From assembly GCA_016802295.1 (NCBI GenBank), contig JAESIW010000137.1, forward strand, positions 6,769,666 through 6,833,665: a stretch of 64,000 nt of DNA, read 5' to 3'. Below, piece after piece: positions 44,233 to 56,958 of this stretch. Under the pieces are notes generated by a model, which worked only from the letters and a program-made list of their open reading frames with translations, searched no databases and was not told the origin of the DNA. The number at the start of each line of letters is the position of its first letter. Position 1 is the first letter of the stretch. Position numbers and translations under genes: made by a program. Source of the DNA: Brachionus rotundiformis (taxonomy: Eukaryota > Rotifera > Eurotatoria > Ploima > Brachionidae).

Positions 44233-47200
44233 CTTGTTTGAAAAAAAAAAACAATTTTTTTTTAGAAAATATTAAAATAAGCTTTATTTTAAAAAGAAGC
44301 TATTATCTATTTAATTTGGTCAAAAAAAGATAATTTTTTATTACTTTAAAAATAACAAAACAATAAAAAAAAAGAGAAACAAAAACGCTTAAGGATGGAA
44401 GTTTAAGATAATTTAATTTGAAAATTTTAAATTTTAGAATGGCCACCGTTTTGGTGAGATAAAAAACATGATCATCAAAATAGATAAAGATGCATCGAGT
44501 TGAGGAAATATCACTCACTTTATCTATTTATTGATGCTAGCCGCGCTAGATATTTTCAAGTTGTTTGAGCATAGAATTTTGATTACAGCTTGCCATTTAT
44601 ATAAGTAAAACTAATCAAATTTTTATAACAACTGTTAGTATAAGATAAATTAATTTATTTTTGTGTTGTTCTAAGCGCACAATTATTGAGAAAACAAAAA
44701 TAGAAAAACTCAAATCTTTATTATTTTAATAGAGAAAAAATAATAGATAACATGAATAGATATAAATGAGCAAATAGTAGTTATCATCTTTTTTATTGAT
44801 TGGCTTTTAGTTATTATATTTTAATAATGCTGCTTTTTTTATCCAATTATAAAGATTTTTTATCAACAAAAAAGAAAATTCTAATTAAAATTTATTTAAG
44901 TTGTTTTTATCTTATTGGCCGTTATTTGATTTATTTTGTCGAATGAATTAACTAATTAAAATTAGAATAAAAATTATTTTTTTAAGATTAATTTTAGAGT
45001 GTTTAATAATATTTGAAAACATTTAAGAGACAAATTTAATGACTAGATGCGTAAAATCACAGGAGCAAAGTTCCCTATTTTCAATCCGTCAATGTCAAGG
45101 TTGTGCGCTCTATTAGAAAAACTTGTTTCTTACTACATATAAGAAATTTGGGTCTATAGAGTGTGACTCATATAGAAGAAATATTTGGGCTTTTTCTCTC
45201 CTATTAGAGACATTTGATTAATTTTTGTAATTTTAAGTAAAGGATAATTTTCTACTAAAACACAAGCAAGCTTCTTTTATTTAAACAAATACGGTAAAAT
45301 TATTTTTCTTTTTTAAATAAGTAAACATATTTTTTATAAGATGATAAATTTTAATTTTGTGCCTATTTTAAAAATCAATCAAAATACCTCTTGCTCTAGT
45401 AAGACCTAATTTAACTTTAACAGTAGCAAATATTTATGCTCGATATAAAATCGTTAGACAAAATAAAAATATTTAATAATTTAAATCAACTAAATATATG
45501 AAAGAATCAAACTACTCTATTTCCTTGTTTTATTAGACTGGCTTTGGGACCCTGCTCCGAATTACATATTGCACGTACTAGACTCTAAAATTTTTAAAGT
45601 CAAAACATATTGAGTCGTCAAGTGAAATTTCAAAACTGTGAGATTCTGTTAATTAGTAAGTGGACTAAAATAAGAGGATAAATATTATTGGACCACGAAT
45701 TGATGAATTTGACGCTCCTTTTTGTCTTTCTGTTAACTTTAATCCTATTTTAATAATAAAATAAAAGATAATGCTTTAATTGGACAAGAATAACAAATAA
45801 AATTTTTCTTTAGCAAAAAACGTTTTTGAGTTGCACAAGTTATCGTTTTTTAAATGTCACAAAAACACATGTGTTCAACTTAAAATGAATAAAAAAATTA
45901 TTATAAATTAAGCACTTGGTGAAACATAATCGAACGACGGAATAGGGTATAATGGATTGAGAATAGACTTAGGAAATAACTTATATGATAACTATTAATG
46001 TCTTCTATCTTTGAGTTCAATCATATATTTCTTTTTATTATAATAAAAGAATAACAAAAATATGTAACAAGATTTTCTTTATTTATTTTATTATATATTT
46101 AAATTGCTACTAGAGCAAGACATTGTCTTTTTAAATATTAAAATTCAAAGTTGTTAAGTGAAACTGCATATATGACAATTTTTTTAAAAACATAAACAAC
46201 AGTGAATAGACAAGGCATAGCAAAGTCCCTTGGCCTGTTTTGATACGTTCGAAAAATAACTTGTTCAGAATATATTCTTATTCATTAGTTTAATTTAGCT
46301 TAACTTTTTGGCATTTACTTGTATCTTGAAATAATTTTAAGTAATTAAATTTTCTTTCAATGTCACATGATGAACAGAATAAATCGCTAAATTTAGATAT
46401 TCTAAGATTATTTTAATATTTTTGTTTTCTATTAATTTGACTTGATTAGATAAAAATCCGAAAATAACTGTAAAAACAAAGGCGTCTATTTGATCTTAAT
46501 TTTTTAGTTCAGAGTTAATCAAATGAAAAAGATGCGTAGTTTGTTTAAGCTAGAAAAAAAATCATGCTCAAATTATTATACCAAGAAGATAGTTGAAATA
46601 AATGAAACTTAATAAATAAGTGACTAGGAAAATATAATTTATTTTATTATGTTTTAATCAGGCGTGGAAAAAGAAATTTTATTTTAGTTTTTATTGATAA
46701 ATTGTTTAACAAAAAAAATATATATAAAAATAGAAAAAACAAATAGATAAAAAATTAATAATATTCTTTATGTTGAAAATAAAAAAAAATTAATTGTTTG
46801 TTGTTAGTCACTCAATCACATTTTTTTCAAATAATTATTTGCATTCGCACGAAATTCGATTAATTTCCAAATTAATTGATTCACAGACTTTTAACAACAT
46901 CAGCCATCGGTGCTTGATTTGCTCGCCAAGCATTTAATCGGCTTTGTTTTACGCTACTCTCAAAAAAAAATACTATCAAATATTTCTTTATATTTTTAAT
47001 AAAAGAGATTTGTAAATCTCAATCAATTTAGTATTATTTTTAAATTAGAAAGAAAATATGTTAGAAATAGATAACAACCTATTTTAACAAGATAATAACC
47101 AATAAAATCGTTTATTCTTATTAATCTATTTTATAAACTTTTAAACTATGAATGAAGTTTTTTGAGTTAGGTTTTTATTTAAAGGTTGTTTTTAAAACCA

Positions 47201-47887
47201 CTTTGAAAATGATAACAAAAATGAACAAGAAACTAATTGATAGATTTTAAAATAAATCAATAACACTATTATAAAGAGAATAGCGAGAAAAAAAATCTGA
47301 CAAAAACTTTTAAATTTAAATATTTATTAAATATTAATTTATTTTACAAAAAAGATTAAAATAACAAAAATTAATATACGAAATTGTCAGTAGTTTTTTA
47401 TTAATTTATTTGTATGTTTTGATCTTAAAAGCTTTGTCCAAGTGATAAGTAAAATTTATATCAAATGAAAATAAATAAAAACGGAAAATTCAAAAAATAA
47501 TTAAAAAAAGATTTCAATACCCAGTCTCTAAAATCAATAAATTGATTAAAATGACTAATTTTAAGAAAAAGATTGAATTACAGATCAATATACATCGACA
47601 TGTTAAACAAGTAAAAAATTTATAGCTAATTTTCAAAAATTAATGATCATTTTTAAGTTTAAAAAAAAAATTTAAATAAAAACAATTTGATTAGGAATTT
47701 TTATTATTTCATTTTTTCCCTTGATAACTTTATCTGTCATAATTTTAATTAAAAAAAAATAATTTGACTTAATGTGGGTCATGTTAACGGGTAACTTTCA
47801 TTTTACAAAATTTTTTTTTTTACATCAAATATTATTTGAAATTTTAAAAAATATCACATAAATGACCTTGACAAGTTAAATTAGTTC
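44233..47887. other. gene-free AT-rich region upstream of FoxD
   Basis: No coding exon with family resemblance is visible on either strand over 3.6 kb. The base composition is very AT-rich with frequent homopolymer runs. Because it lies directly 5' of FoxD it is the natural place for its promoter and enhancers, but I cannot point to individual sites. Confidence 0.45.
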
Positions 47888-48469
47888 AAAAAGGTATAAA
47901 TAGCAGTGAATTTTAAAGAAACCGAATTCACTTTTTAAATTTTAAAAATTTTTCAGATAAAAGTTTCTAATTTTTGGAAGATGTATTTAAAAAGCAGTCA
48001 CCATAACTCTGCCGATCTGCAGGTCCCAAGCCCTGATGAAAAAAGAGGAGGGTGGTGGCAGCCACATGCATCGTATGTGTGTGTGGTCTTTCACGTAGTC
48101 TGCAGAAGAGCTGTATGGCGGGTACATAGGCCTACGGGTCTTTGTCCAAGTCTTGTCGTATGAGGGCGCCGCTGGCTTCGACCATCTCCCAGTATAGAAT
48201 CCGAAAGGAGCGAGAATCTGCTGTACAGCTGACCCTCTGCAGACAGTACGTAACTTTGGAAGCCTTAAGTTAAGACTTTTCTCGAGTGAGAGAGAGGTCG
48301 CTTGGTTTGTGGTTCCAAGCTAGTCTAAATAGTTGCCGAGTTCGCAGCCTTGTGCTCGGATGAGTGGCGCTGTTTATGACGAACGTCCCACTGGCTTCTT
48401 AGGGAAAGACGCCGTCATAACTCTGCCATAGCCGGTCCCAAGCCCGGTTGCGAAAAGAGGAGGGTGACG
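47888..48469 (+). repeat. interspersed repeat family A, long form, copy 3
   Basis: It has the TATA motif AAGGTATAAATAGCAGTGAA (identical past the TATA to the copy at 9340), leader, both GGTCCCAAGCCC modules and a GGAGGGTGACG end. The core is almost identical to 31700-32160, which suggests recent copying; the leader is more diverged. Confidence 0.85.
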
Positions 48470-48955
48470 AAGGAAAATTATCCAATTATTTTTTCCTTTT
48501 TAATGAAAAACTTGGCATTTTATTAAAATGAATCTAGGATGATTTGATATTTTCAAAAGAAAACTTAAAATTAGGCAAAATAATATTTCAAGTAGAAAAA
48601 TCTTTTTTCTTTGATGTTTATCTCTATAAATTTTCAATTTATCTCAAATCTCAAATTTAAAAATTAGAAAATATTAGAAATTAAATCTAAAATATAAATT
48701 TATAATATTACTTCAAACTTAAACGATATGTTTAGTTGGGTACGAAATTGAATGTTTAAATTAGAATTAATCTAAATGAATCGCAATTTAGTTGTTAAAT
48801 TATTCTATATTTTGTTGAATAAGCTTTTTTGTTTTTTTTTTTAAAAAAATTATCTGATATCAAAAATAAAAGCTCTTCCGATTTTTAAATGATTAAATTG
48901 ATAAAATATCTTTTAAATTAAATTAAAAAAAGGTTGATTTTAATTTTAATTAAAA

Positions 48956-49897
48956 ATGATATTAAAATTAACACTGTATTTATCATTGTGTTGTTTGAGT
49001 AAAAGTGCGAGCATTACCAATCAACAGGCTATGGTTTTTCTTAAACATATTTTTATAGGCGTTTTTTTTTAAATATTTTTTTAAATAGGATTATCTGGAC
49101 CGATTTGGTTACTTAAAAAAGACCAAAGAAAGTATGATTCCAGAGAAAAAATCAAACAGTGACATTTTATTGAAAGAATCTTTAAAGTATTTTTTTTTAA
49201 TTTAATTTAAAAAATATGGTCATTGAAAAATAAATCTATTCACAGACTTTTCCAATCACTTAATAGTCTAAATGTTACAGGTAAACTTGATGCTGCAACA
49301 ATAAAAAAGATACAAACGCCTAGGTGTGGAAATTCAGATTTTCCATCTAATTTTGTGACAGGTATTTTAAAAAATACTTCAATTTCTATTTAATATTATT
49401 ATTATTATTATTATTATTTGATAGTAACTAAATGGAGCAAAAAAAAGTTGAAATATGCTGTTCGAAATAGAAATAAAGAACTAAAATCAAAGACAAATCG
49501 TATCCTAGCTCAAGCTCTAAAATATTGGTCAGCTGTTACTCCATTAACTTTTAGGAGAGTTCGAGCGAAAAGAAAACATGATATTGACATTAAATTTGGA
49601 TCTAGGATGCACGGTGATCCTTATCCATTTGATGGTCCAGGAGGTGTTTTAGCTCATGCTTTTTTCCCAGAAGATGGTCGAGTTCATTTTGATGAAGATG
49701 AAAGATTTACAGACAAATCTTATTCTGGTATAAATCTAAAAATAGTTGCAGTACATGAGTTCGGTCATGCTTTAGGTCTTGGTCATAGTTCTGACATTAA
49801 TGCAGTGATGTATCCTTATTATACAGGATATAATCCAAAATTTAAACTAGGTGCCGATGATATTAAAGGAATCCGATCTTTATATGGAAAGAAATAG
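48956..49897 (+). CDS. minimal matrix metalloproteinase
   Basis: Four exons, 48956-49033, 49089-49186, 49246-49361, 49425-49897, join cleanly to 254 residues. Exon 1 encodes a signal peptide (LTLYLSLCCLSKSAS). The prodomain carries the cysteine switch PRCGNSD (family consensus PRCGVPD; cysteine about residue 86), which keeps the zymogen latent. The catalytic domain starts with a WSKKKLKYAV strand and has the structural Zn/Ca-site histidines in GDPYPFDGPGGVLAHAFFPE. It holds the zinc site HEFGHALGLGHSS (about residues 208-220) and the Met-turn AVMYPYY. It ends LGADDIKGIRSLYGKK with no hinge or hemopexin domain, a matrilysin-like minimal form. It is secreted and cleaves extracellular matrix. 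Intron 3 contains an (ATT)n tract. Confidence 0.93.
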
Positions 49898-49989
49898 ATA
49901 TTAAATATTTTTTTATTTTAAATAAATAAATTAAAATAAAATATCTAAAATAATTTGAATCAGCTAGCATTAATGTCAAGGAACCGAAA

Positions 49990-51656
49990 TTATAATGATT
50001 CAAGTTCGCTTCGAACTTTGTTATTCCATTCATCGTTCCAATGTGGATAATTTTCTAAATTCTTTTTCATTTTATGTAGATTTTGGTTGTTAGCAAAATC
50101 TGTCAATAGAATCTAAAGAATAAACTATATTTAAAATCTTTATGAATAATCAATTTTTTTTTAAATAATAAAAACCTTTAATTTGTCAGCCAATTCTTGG
50201 GCATCTTTAAAGAGCAGACCATTATTATTTTCCTCAACCAATTCAGAAATACTATTTATTAAGATATAATAGGAAATTTTTTGTTTTTTATTTTTAATTA
50301 CCATGCAAAAGAATATGCACATACTGGCAGCTGAGCCCCAAACATATCCACAACTTTCATGGGAAGATCAAGATTACTTGACGATTTGTGCAAACAAATA
50401 CCAAGGTCGCAAGAGCCCAACAAAAGAGGATAGTCACCAGGATCAAGCCAAACAAAGTTAACTTGGATTTTGGAAAAATTTTCTTCTTCGAATTTTCGCA
50501 CAAAAAGATCTTTTAGTGGACCTTTGCCAGTCAGAAAAAGAACAATCTTGGCCAAATTTGGGTCAATACACTTATCATAAACTAAAGATAAAAATCAATT
50601 TCAATTTATACTTTTTGATAAAATCTAACTCTTCAGTGCATCAATCAGGATTTGGAAGTCTTCGTCTTCAGTCCAACTAGAACTAGACACTAAGAAAGCA
50701 CAATTTTTCCACTCTATTTCTTTAATTATCTTTTTTTTGACAAGTTTCTCAAATAAAGATTCTTTTTCTGAACTACTCAAAGTTCTAAAAGATTCGTGAG
50801 GTTTGTCATAAAAAACTTTAGCTCTTTGAAAAAATTTAAATGAAATCATAAAAATAATTAGTGAAAAAAAATAACTTTATTCCATAAGTTTGCAGATCTT
50901 GGCACATAGCTTTGGTTACACAAAAATTCAAGTGCGATCTTTTGCCAAAGAAAATTTCTATTCTTTTTTTTTTAATAAAAATTCTAATTTTTAATCTTTT
51001 TTACAAATTAGTTTATAAACTTTTTGCATATTTTGACCAAAAAATTTTGCTCTCCGTTCTTAATTGCCAAAATTGTGTGACCATAATTGTGCCAGTCTAT
51101 GACAAATTTACTGTTAAATAGTTTACAGTATATGTACACTAAAATCAGTGTTGGTATTGATGGAGGATTCTTAATTTACAAAATCTAAGTTATCTAATTT
51201 TTGTGTATTAATTAGACAATTTTATACTTGCACTATGACAAATTTAGGGATGTGTCTAATTTGAATGATCCTCATAGACAAACTTAGAAATAGGAATATT
51301 GTTTTTAGACCATATTGAATTATTGGACCGGTCTGACACTGCAACCATTTTGGATATGGAGTAAGAGCAAGAATTTTAATCCTACTGTCATTCATTTTGT
51401 CGATCAGATTGGACTCTAAATTAAGTTTGCTAATAGATTCTTATAATATTTTTATAATGATCCGATACATACCATTGTATCCTATTATAGAAATAGTATA
51501 GCCAAGCTTGAGGAGAGACAAACAGTGGTAGTTCATGCGTGGGCTACGACCAATGTCACCTAAAACAACAATACATGCTAATTTTGGATCCAGAGTGCGT
51601 TTAAAAAATGTCCAGATTAAAAAGATAACTAAAATAGCTAGGAAAATTTGAATCAT
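49990..51656 (-). CDS. ALG1: chitobiosyldiphosphodolichol beta-mannosyltransferase
   Basis: Eight minus-strand exons: 51656-51473, 51415-51228, 51169-51021, 50962-50876, 50823-50630, 50581-50302, 50251-50176, 50112-49990; 426 residues with consistent phases. ALG1 adds the first mannose to GlcNAc2-PP-dolichol on the cytosolic face of the ER, the start of N-glycan core mannosylation. Seen: an N-terminal membrane anchor (FLAILVIFLIW), the VVLGDIGRSPRMNYH motif typical of ALG1/GT33, NPPSIPTL, VIDWHNYGHTIL, the KVFYDKP block, SSSWTEDEDFQILIDAL, the donor-binding VFLTGKGP, and the near-C-terminal SSNLDLPMKVVDMFGAQLPV. Length is close to animal ALG1 (about 460 aa). Introns are 48-58 nt. Confidence 0.94.
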
Positions 51657-51810
51657 TATTATTTTAAATAATAGAAAAAAATTTAAACTTAAAAATTTTT
51701 TTCTATATTTTATTTTTATCTTTTAAACATAAAAAACTTAACAATTATTTATAAATTTTTATTAAATTTAGCAATTAATAAAAACAAAAATAATAAAATC
51801 TATATTTTTT

Positions 51811-52356
51811 TCATTCAATTATATGCCTGTTTTCATGTTTCCACTGTTCGATCCAATTTTTTATAGTAGATAAGTTTTGTTCCATTTGATCTGGTATATC
51901 AGATTGAAGTTCAAATACTATTTCTGGTTTGTATGAATCTAGAGCTTCGTCCAAAACAACTCTCATTATTTCGCATTGTACATTTTCTTGAATTTTTTTT
52001 TCCGAGTAGTTTCTTTTCTCTAGCCGTTCGTAAAGAACGGTGTTATCTGTTTTTAATACAAAAACCACATCGAACCATCTTTCTGGAAAAAAATCACATC
52101 CATGGTAGTCAACTATATTGCCGCCTTCTTTCATTATGTCATCTATTTCATCAATTACTTTGTCCTCGTCCAGCTCATACGACTGCAGCTCAGAATCATA
52201 CTCACAATAAAAGTTGTTTTCTTTTGCCAAATCGCCTATACTTATCAAATTAAGGCCAGTCTCTTGAGCAAGCTCTTTGGACAATGTGGTCTTGCCGGTG
52301 CCAGGAGTGCCTGTGATCATTATATTAGGGCCTTTAAAGTGGATATCATTCATCAT
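51811..52356 (-). CDS. AK6: adenylate kinase isoenzyme 6
   Basis: A single exon, 181 residues, ATG at 52356 (a second ATG follows immediately). Walker A is GTPGTGKTT near the N-terminus, followed by the AK6-typical LISIGDLAKENNFYCEYD and the NIVDYHGCDFFPERWFD strand, a lid-like RLEKRNYSEKKIQENVQCE, and a C-terminal NWIEQWK helix. AK6 (hCINAP/Fap7) is a nuclear broad-specificity NMP kinase and ATPase needed for late 40S subunit maturation. Full length compared with the family (172-180 aa). It lies head-to-tail with ALG1, about 150 bp apart, both on the minus strand. Confidence 0.95.
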   Translation of the reverse strand: MMNDIHFKGPNIMITGTPGTGKTTLSKELAQETGLNLISIGDLAKENNFYCEYDSELQSYELDEDKVIDEIDDIMKEGGNIVDYHGCDFFPERWFDVVFVLKTDNTVLYERLEKRNYSEKKIQENVQCEIMRVVLDEALDSYKPEIVFELQSDIPDQMEQNLSTIKNWIEQWKHENRHIIE

Positions 52357-55300
52357 CTTTTTTTAAAATTGGAAAATATTTTTCTTAATAAAAAAACAAA
52401 CACATTGCTTGAATACCTTGATATATTTGGCAACATGACAGAACCAAAGTGACTTTTTGTATTGGATTTCCTTTGGCAATCAATCATTTATTTTAATTAC
52501 TTTTTTTTATCTTGGAACAAATAAATCGACTCTATCGGATACGAAATTTATTTATTGATAATATAAGAATACTAATATTATCTTAATTATCCGTATTTAC
52601 TCAAATTGAAATTGAAAAGAATCTGTACTTCCATCATCAACGGCCTATTATTATGCCTTCTTATCTACTAAGTATTTAGAGATATTTATGCCAATAACTA
52701 AATCTTTTTTGTTTTTTGCCAATTCTTTTCAGTTTAGGTAACTTGATCTCCCATTTTTTTTTATAAATAATTGATAATTCATGTCCACTTTAATCTTTAA
52801 AAATCAAATTAAAATTTATTCTTTATACAAAAATAAATAGATAAATTCTTCATAAATTTATTTAGTTTAATTGAGATTTTATAGTAGACAAGATTGGTGA
52901 AAAATGCCTTGATTAATAATATTTAAAGTATTTTAGCCTTATTTCTGATTGTCCTTCTACATAAGCTTTGTAATTGATTTCGTTATACTTAATTTAAACT
53001 TGTTTCTGCTTTTAAAAAATTAATAAAAAACCTTATTTTCTCAGCTAAGTCCCTAGGATCTTGTTTTTATTTTTATTGTTAGTTTTAAATCAATTTATTT
53101 TCGAATATGCTAAGAAATGTTATATTACCTAACCAAAATCGATAATATATCTTTTCAATTACATAATAAACCATCTTTATTTAAAAATAAAAAAACATTA
53201 CTCTAAAGTTTATTTATGTTATTTATTTTACCTTTACTTTTAAAGGGTTGATGCATCCTTCATAGTATCTGTTTTTATATTTGTGAATTTTGAATAAGTC
53301 TCCAATTTAGATGATTAAGACATGTATTTTTTACTTCTTTTTTTCGTGCTTAATCAAAATTAATATGCGTTCCAACAAATACTCTTTCTAATCTCTTAGA
53401 TTATTTATTATTATTCAGATTACTTTTGATTGATTAATTATTTAACCAAACGTCACTAGGCTAATGTAAGGTGTGTAAGGTATCATAAACAATGTATCAT
53501 GTCATTTATTAAACATTTAAATTAAGTATTAAAATATTTATTAAAATTTAATTCATTTTATTTGATCTGATTGACAAAGATGAACTTTAGTCGTGTCAGT
53601 TTTTGTTTTAACCAAATAAGTTTCCAAAAAATTAAACTCACAATGAATTTATTGATTAAAAATTAATGATTATTTTATTTATTTATTCGAATAAATGCAA
53701 TAAAAAAATTCATGAAAAGTGTTTCTATTTTGTTTGGGAATTATGGATATCTATTTTTCTATTCACTCTAATAAACACTTTTCAAAGTTGTTAATACGGC
53801 TATACTAAGATCTAAAAAAATATATTCCTCAAATCAAAAAATATTCCTTTTGAAATTAAAAAAAACAAATTTTCCTTCTTCTTTCCAAAGTTGTTTGTTT
53901 CGCTAAGGAAATTGATTAGATGATTCAAATGAGTTGTTAACTTGATTCAGAATAAAAGCTAAGCATCAATGGGAAAAGTATATATAGTTTTATATTTGAA
54001 AAAAATAATTTAATTAAAAAATTGATAAATCCTAGATGAACTTATTTTTAGACCGTATAATTAAAAAAAATGACGACCAAGCATGTTTTTTGCTGCTATT
54101 TGATAAAATTCATTTCTTTTTTCCGACAATCCTTTTTTGATGAAATCATCAAAATCTACTATTTTCTTTAATTCTACTATTATTTTCTAAATATTGGGTA
54201 GTATTGTTATGTAAGAAGATAACTTCCCGTTTATCCTGCTCAAGTAAGCAATGACTTAAATATTAATTTTAAGTAATTTGTTTAATTAAAAAGCAATTTT
54301 TCGAATAAATAGAGGAACTTAAATAAAAATATTTTCAATGTAAATAAATAATGTAAAATATCAATGAATTAATGACGTAAAAGATTAAATAGTATAAAAG
54401 CTATTTAAGAATACGATTTTTCTATGTCGACTAGATTATTTTTATATTGGTCATTGTAAATCTAAAATTTTTTCTGTATAATATCTTATAAGACTAAATT
54501 ATTTAGTAGAAAAAATAGCCTATTTCTCAGATAAATCAAACTTTTCGTATTTGCTTAAAAAATTAATTAAATATCTCTTAAGCATCTATATCTAAATTTA
54601 CTTGAGAATAGCAGTAGTAAACTAAATAATAAATGTCTTTACTTACTCTTAAAAGATACTTACAAGACAAAAGGTCAATTATTATTCTGGTCTACGCATA
54701 TTAATTAATTATGTCTATAATTAACAGATGATTAATCTAGACCATATATTGTATAGTAATTAATAGTTTTCTTTTTAAGATTGCGCTTTTACTACTCTAT
54801 TTTTAGTATGTAAACTACTTAAAGTTAAAAAAATAAATTATTTAATCCAATAATAGGTTATTAGTGAATGGTTTTAGCTTGTGCCGAGCCAAAATAAACT
54901 CTTAATGAGAATAGCCAGGCTTTTGAACAATTTATAACTATTTATTCTTAAAATAAGAAATATAGAAAATATTATTCTTTTTTTAAAAACAATTTTTTAC
55001 TTATCGTGACTATTTATTTTTTTAAATTATATTTTGTTTAAAGACAAATAACTTTTCAACCATTTTGGAAAAAGCTATTACGTAAACTTTTTCCCATTTC
55101 AGTAGCTTACAATTCTTTAAAGAACCAATTTAATTTAATTATATATCTTTTCTTGCTTTGTTTTGTTTTAGTTTTCTTACTGAATAATTATAATTTAATT
55201 AATCTTATTCTTTATTTATTTATATACAATATTTATGTTTTTTTTATATTTCTGTTCAAACAAATTAATTTAATGGACATTCGAATAACCTTTCATAGTC

Positions 55301-56958
55301 AAACATTATTTATACAATTTTATATAAATACTTTTTCTAAAATGTTTAAGTTGGACATAATGAATTTTATGTTTTCTCATTATTTCTCTTTGATTATTTG
55401 GTTGATTTTTTGTTTAATTTGCTACCGACTAGTTTATTTTATCTGTGCGTAGCTATCAGTAGTAGTCTTTTGATGTATTATCTTCGGTTGTTTTACTATT
55501 TCCATTATGAGTCTGCCATTCTCTTTTTGAATCAGCAAATGATGAAAATATTTGAAAACTAAACAAAAAATATTTTGTATTAGTGTATTTTTTGGTAAAT
55601 AAAATTGGCATTTGGTAAAAAAGATTTTTTGTTTTAATGTTTCTGCTCCTTTAGATTTAATAAAAGTATATTATTATTTCATTCATATTAAAGATTTCTT
55701 ATCTTATTCAATAAGATTTCGTACTTAAAATTTTTATGATTGTGAATTTAGTTACACTTTTTGCAGATTAAACTGTAATTAAGTTATTAAAAACACTAAA
55801 TATTACAAAAAAAATTGTAAAATTTTTTATTTTTTTTGTTTAATTAGAATACTTATATCTTGTTTTTTGCTATTGATCAATTTTATGCATTTTTTTTTAA
55901 ATTATAATTTTCTCTTAATCTTTTTCTTTTTCAAAGACAAGTTAAAAAAGGACAACAATAAAATATTAAAATAATTTATTTAGAAAAAGAGAGTTGTTTG
56001 GATTATAATATAGGTTTTCTAATTAGTAGATTTAAAGTTTTCTATTAAGGAATTTAATTTAAATTTAAAGTAGAAATTTTAATTAAATTAAGCTTATAGA
56101 CCATTCTTTTTTGCTTTTCAATTTTCTTTATTAATTGAGGAAATCAGTAAAGCTAGAGTCTAAATATGTTTATTTCTTGCGTAACCTTTTGATTGTTTTT
56201 ATATTTTGACTTTCATGTGTTTTTGTATTTTTTATATAGTTTTCAAATAATATAGATTGAGTTCAGTAAGGCAAAAATGATAAAATATATACTAAAGAAT
56301 TCAAGTTTGAAAAGAATATTGGTTTGAATTTTATAGAATTCTAATTAAATTATTTTTATTTTATTATTTAATTTATTTAACAAAATTAATTTAGTCAAGT
56401 AGAAAGAATATATTTTATTTGTAAAAATTATAGCATTAATTAATTCAAAATTCGACAAAAATTTAAATTATATTTTCTTTTCAAAGAGCAAATTTTTAAA
56501 AATACAAATTTACTCTTTATTAAAAAATAAACATATAGATTATTAATAAAAATTAATAATCAAACTTAATAAAGTTAATTTATTTGAGTTACACAATTAA
56601 ATGAAATAATTGTTATCAATATGAAATATCTTGATATATTTTTATACATTCAAATAAATGTTTAGTTTTCTTTTGGATTAAAATGAGCATTGAAATTTTT
56701 AAATTTGCTCCATTTTTCATCATAAACATAAAAATAATTTGACTTAGACAATAACCTAGAAGGAATTAATAAATTTTTTTTGAATAATTTAATAATTAGA
56801 GTTTAAAATATCAGAATAGTTTAAGTATCTCTTTTTTTTGTATTTGTTTAAAAAGTTTGTTTTAATGTTATGAAGTGTATAATTTGGGTTTAAATAAGCT
56901 GAATTTAATTATTATCTATTATTCAGAGAATGCATTCAATATAGCTTGACGACAAACA
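52357..56958. other. gene-free AT-rich region
   Basis: About 4.6 kb with no exon that I can assign. The longer frames here (for example 55153-55452) are Phe/Leu/Ile/Tyr-rich translations expected from extreme AT content. No tRNA or tandem repeat is seen. Confidence 0.45.

Noticed and set aside
55153..55452. 99-residue hydrophobic frame in the gene-free region
   Set aside because: Composition (Phe, Leu, Ile, Tyr, Asn) is what random AT-rich DNA gives; no homology or neighbouring exons.
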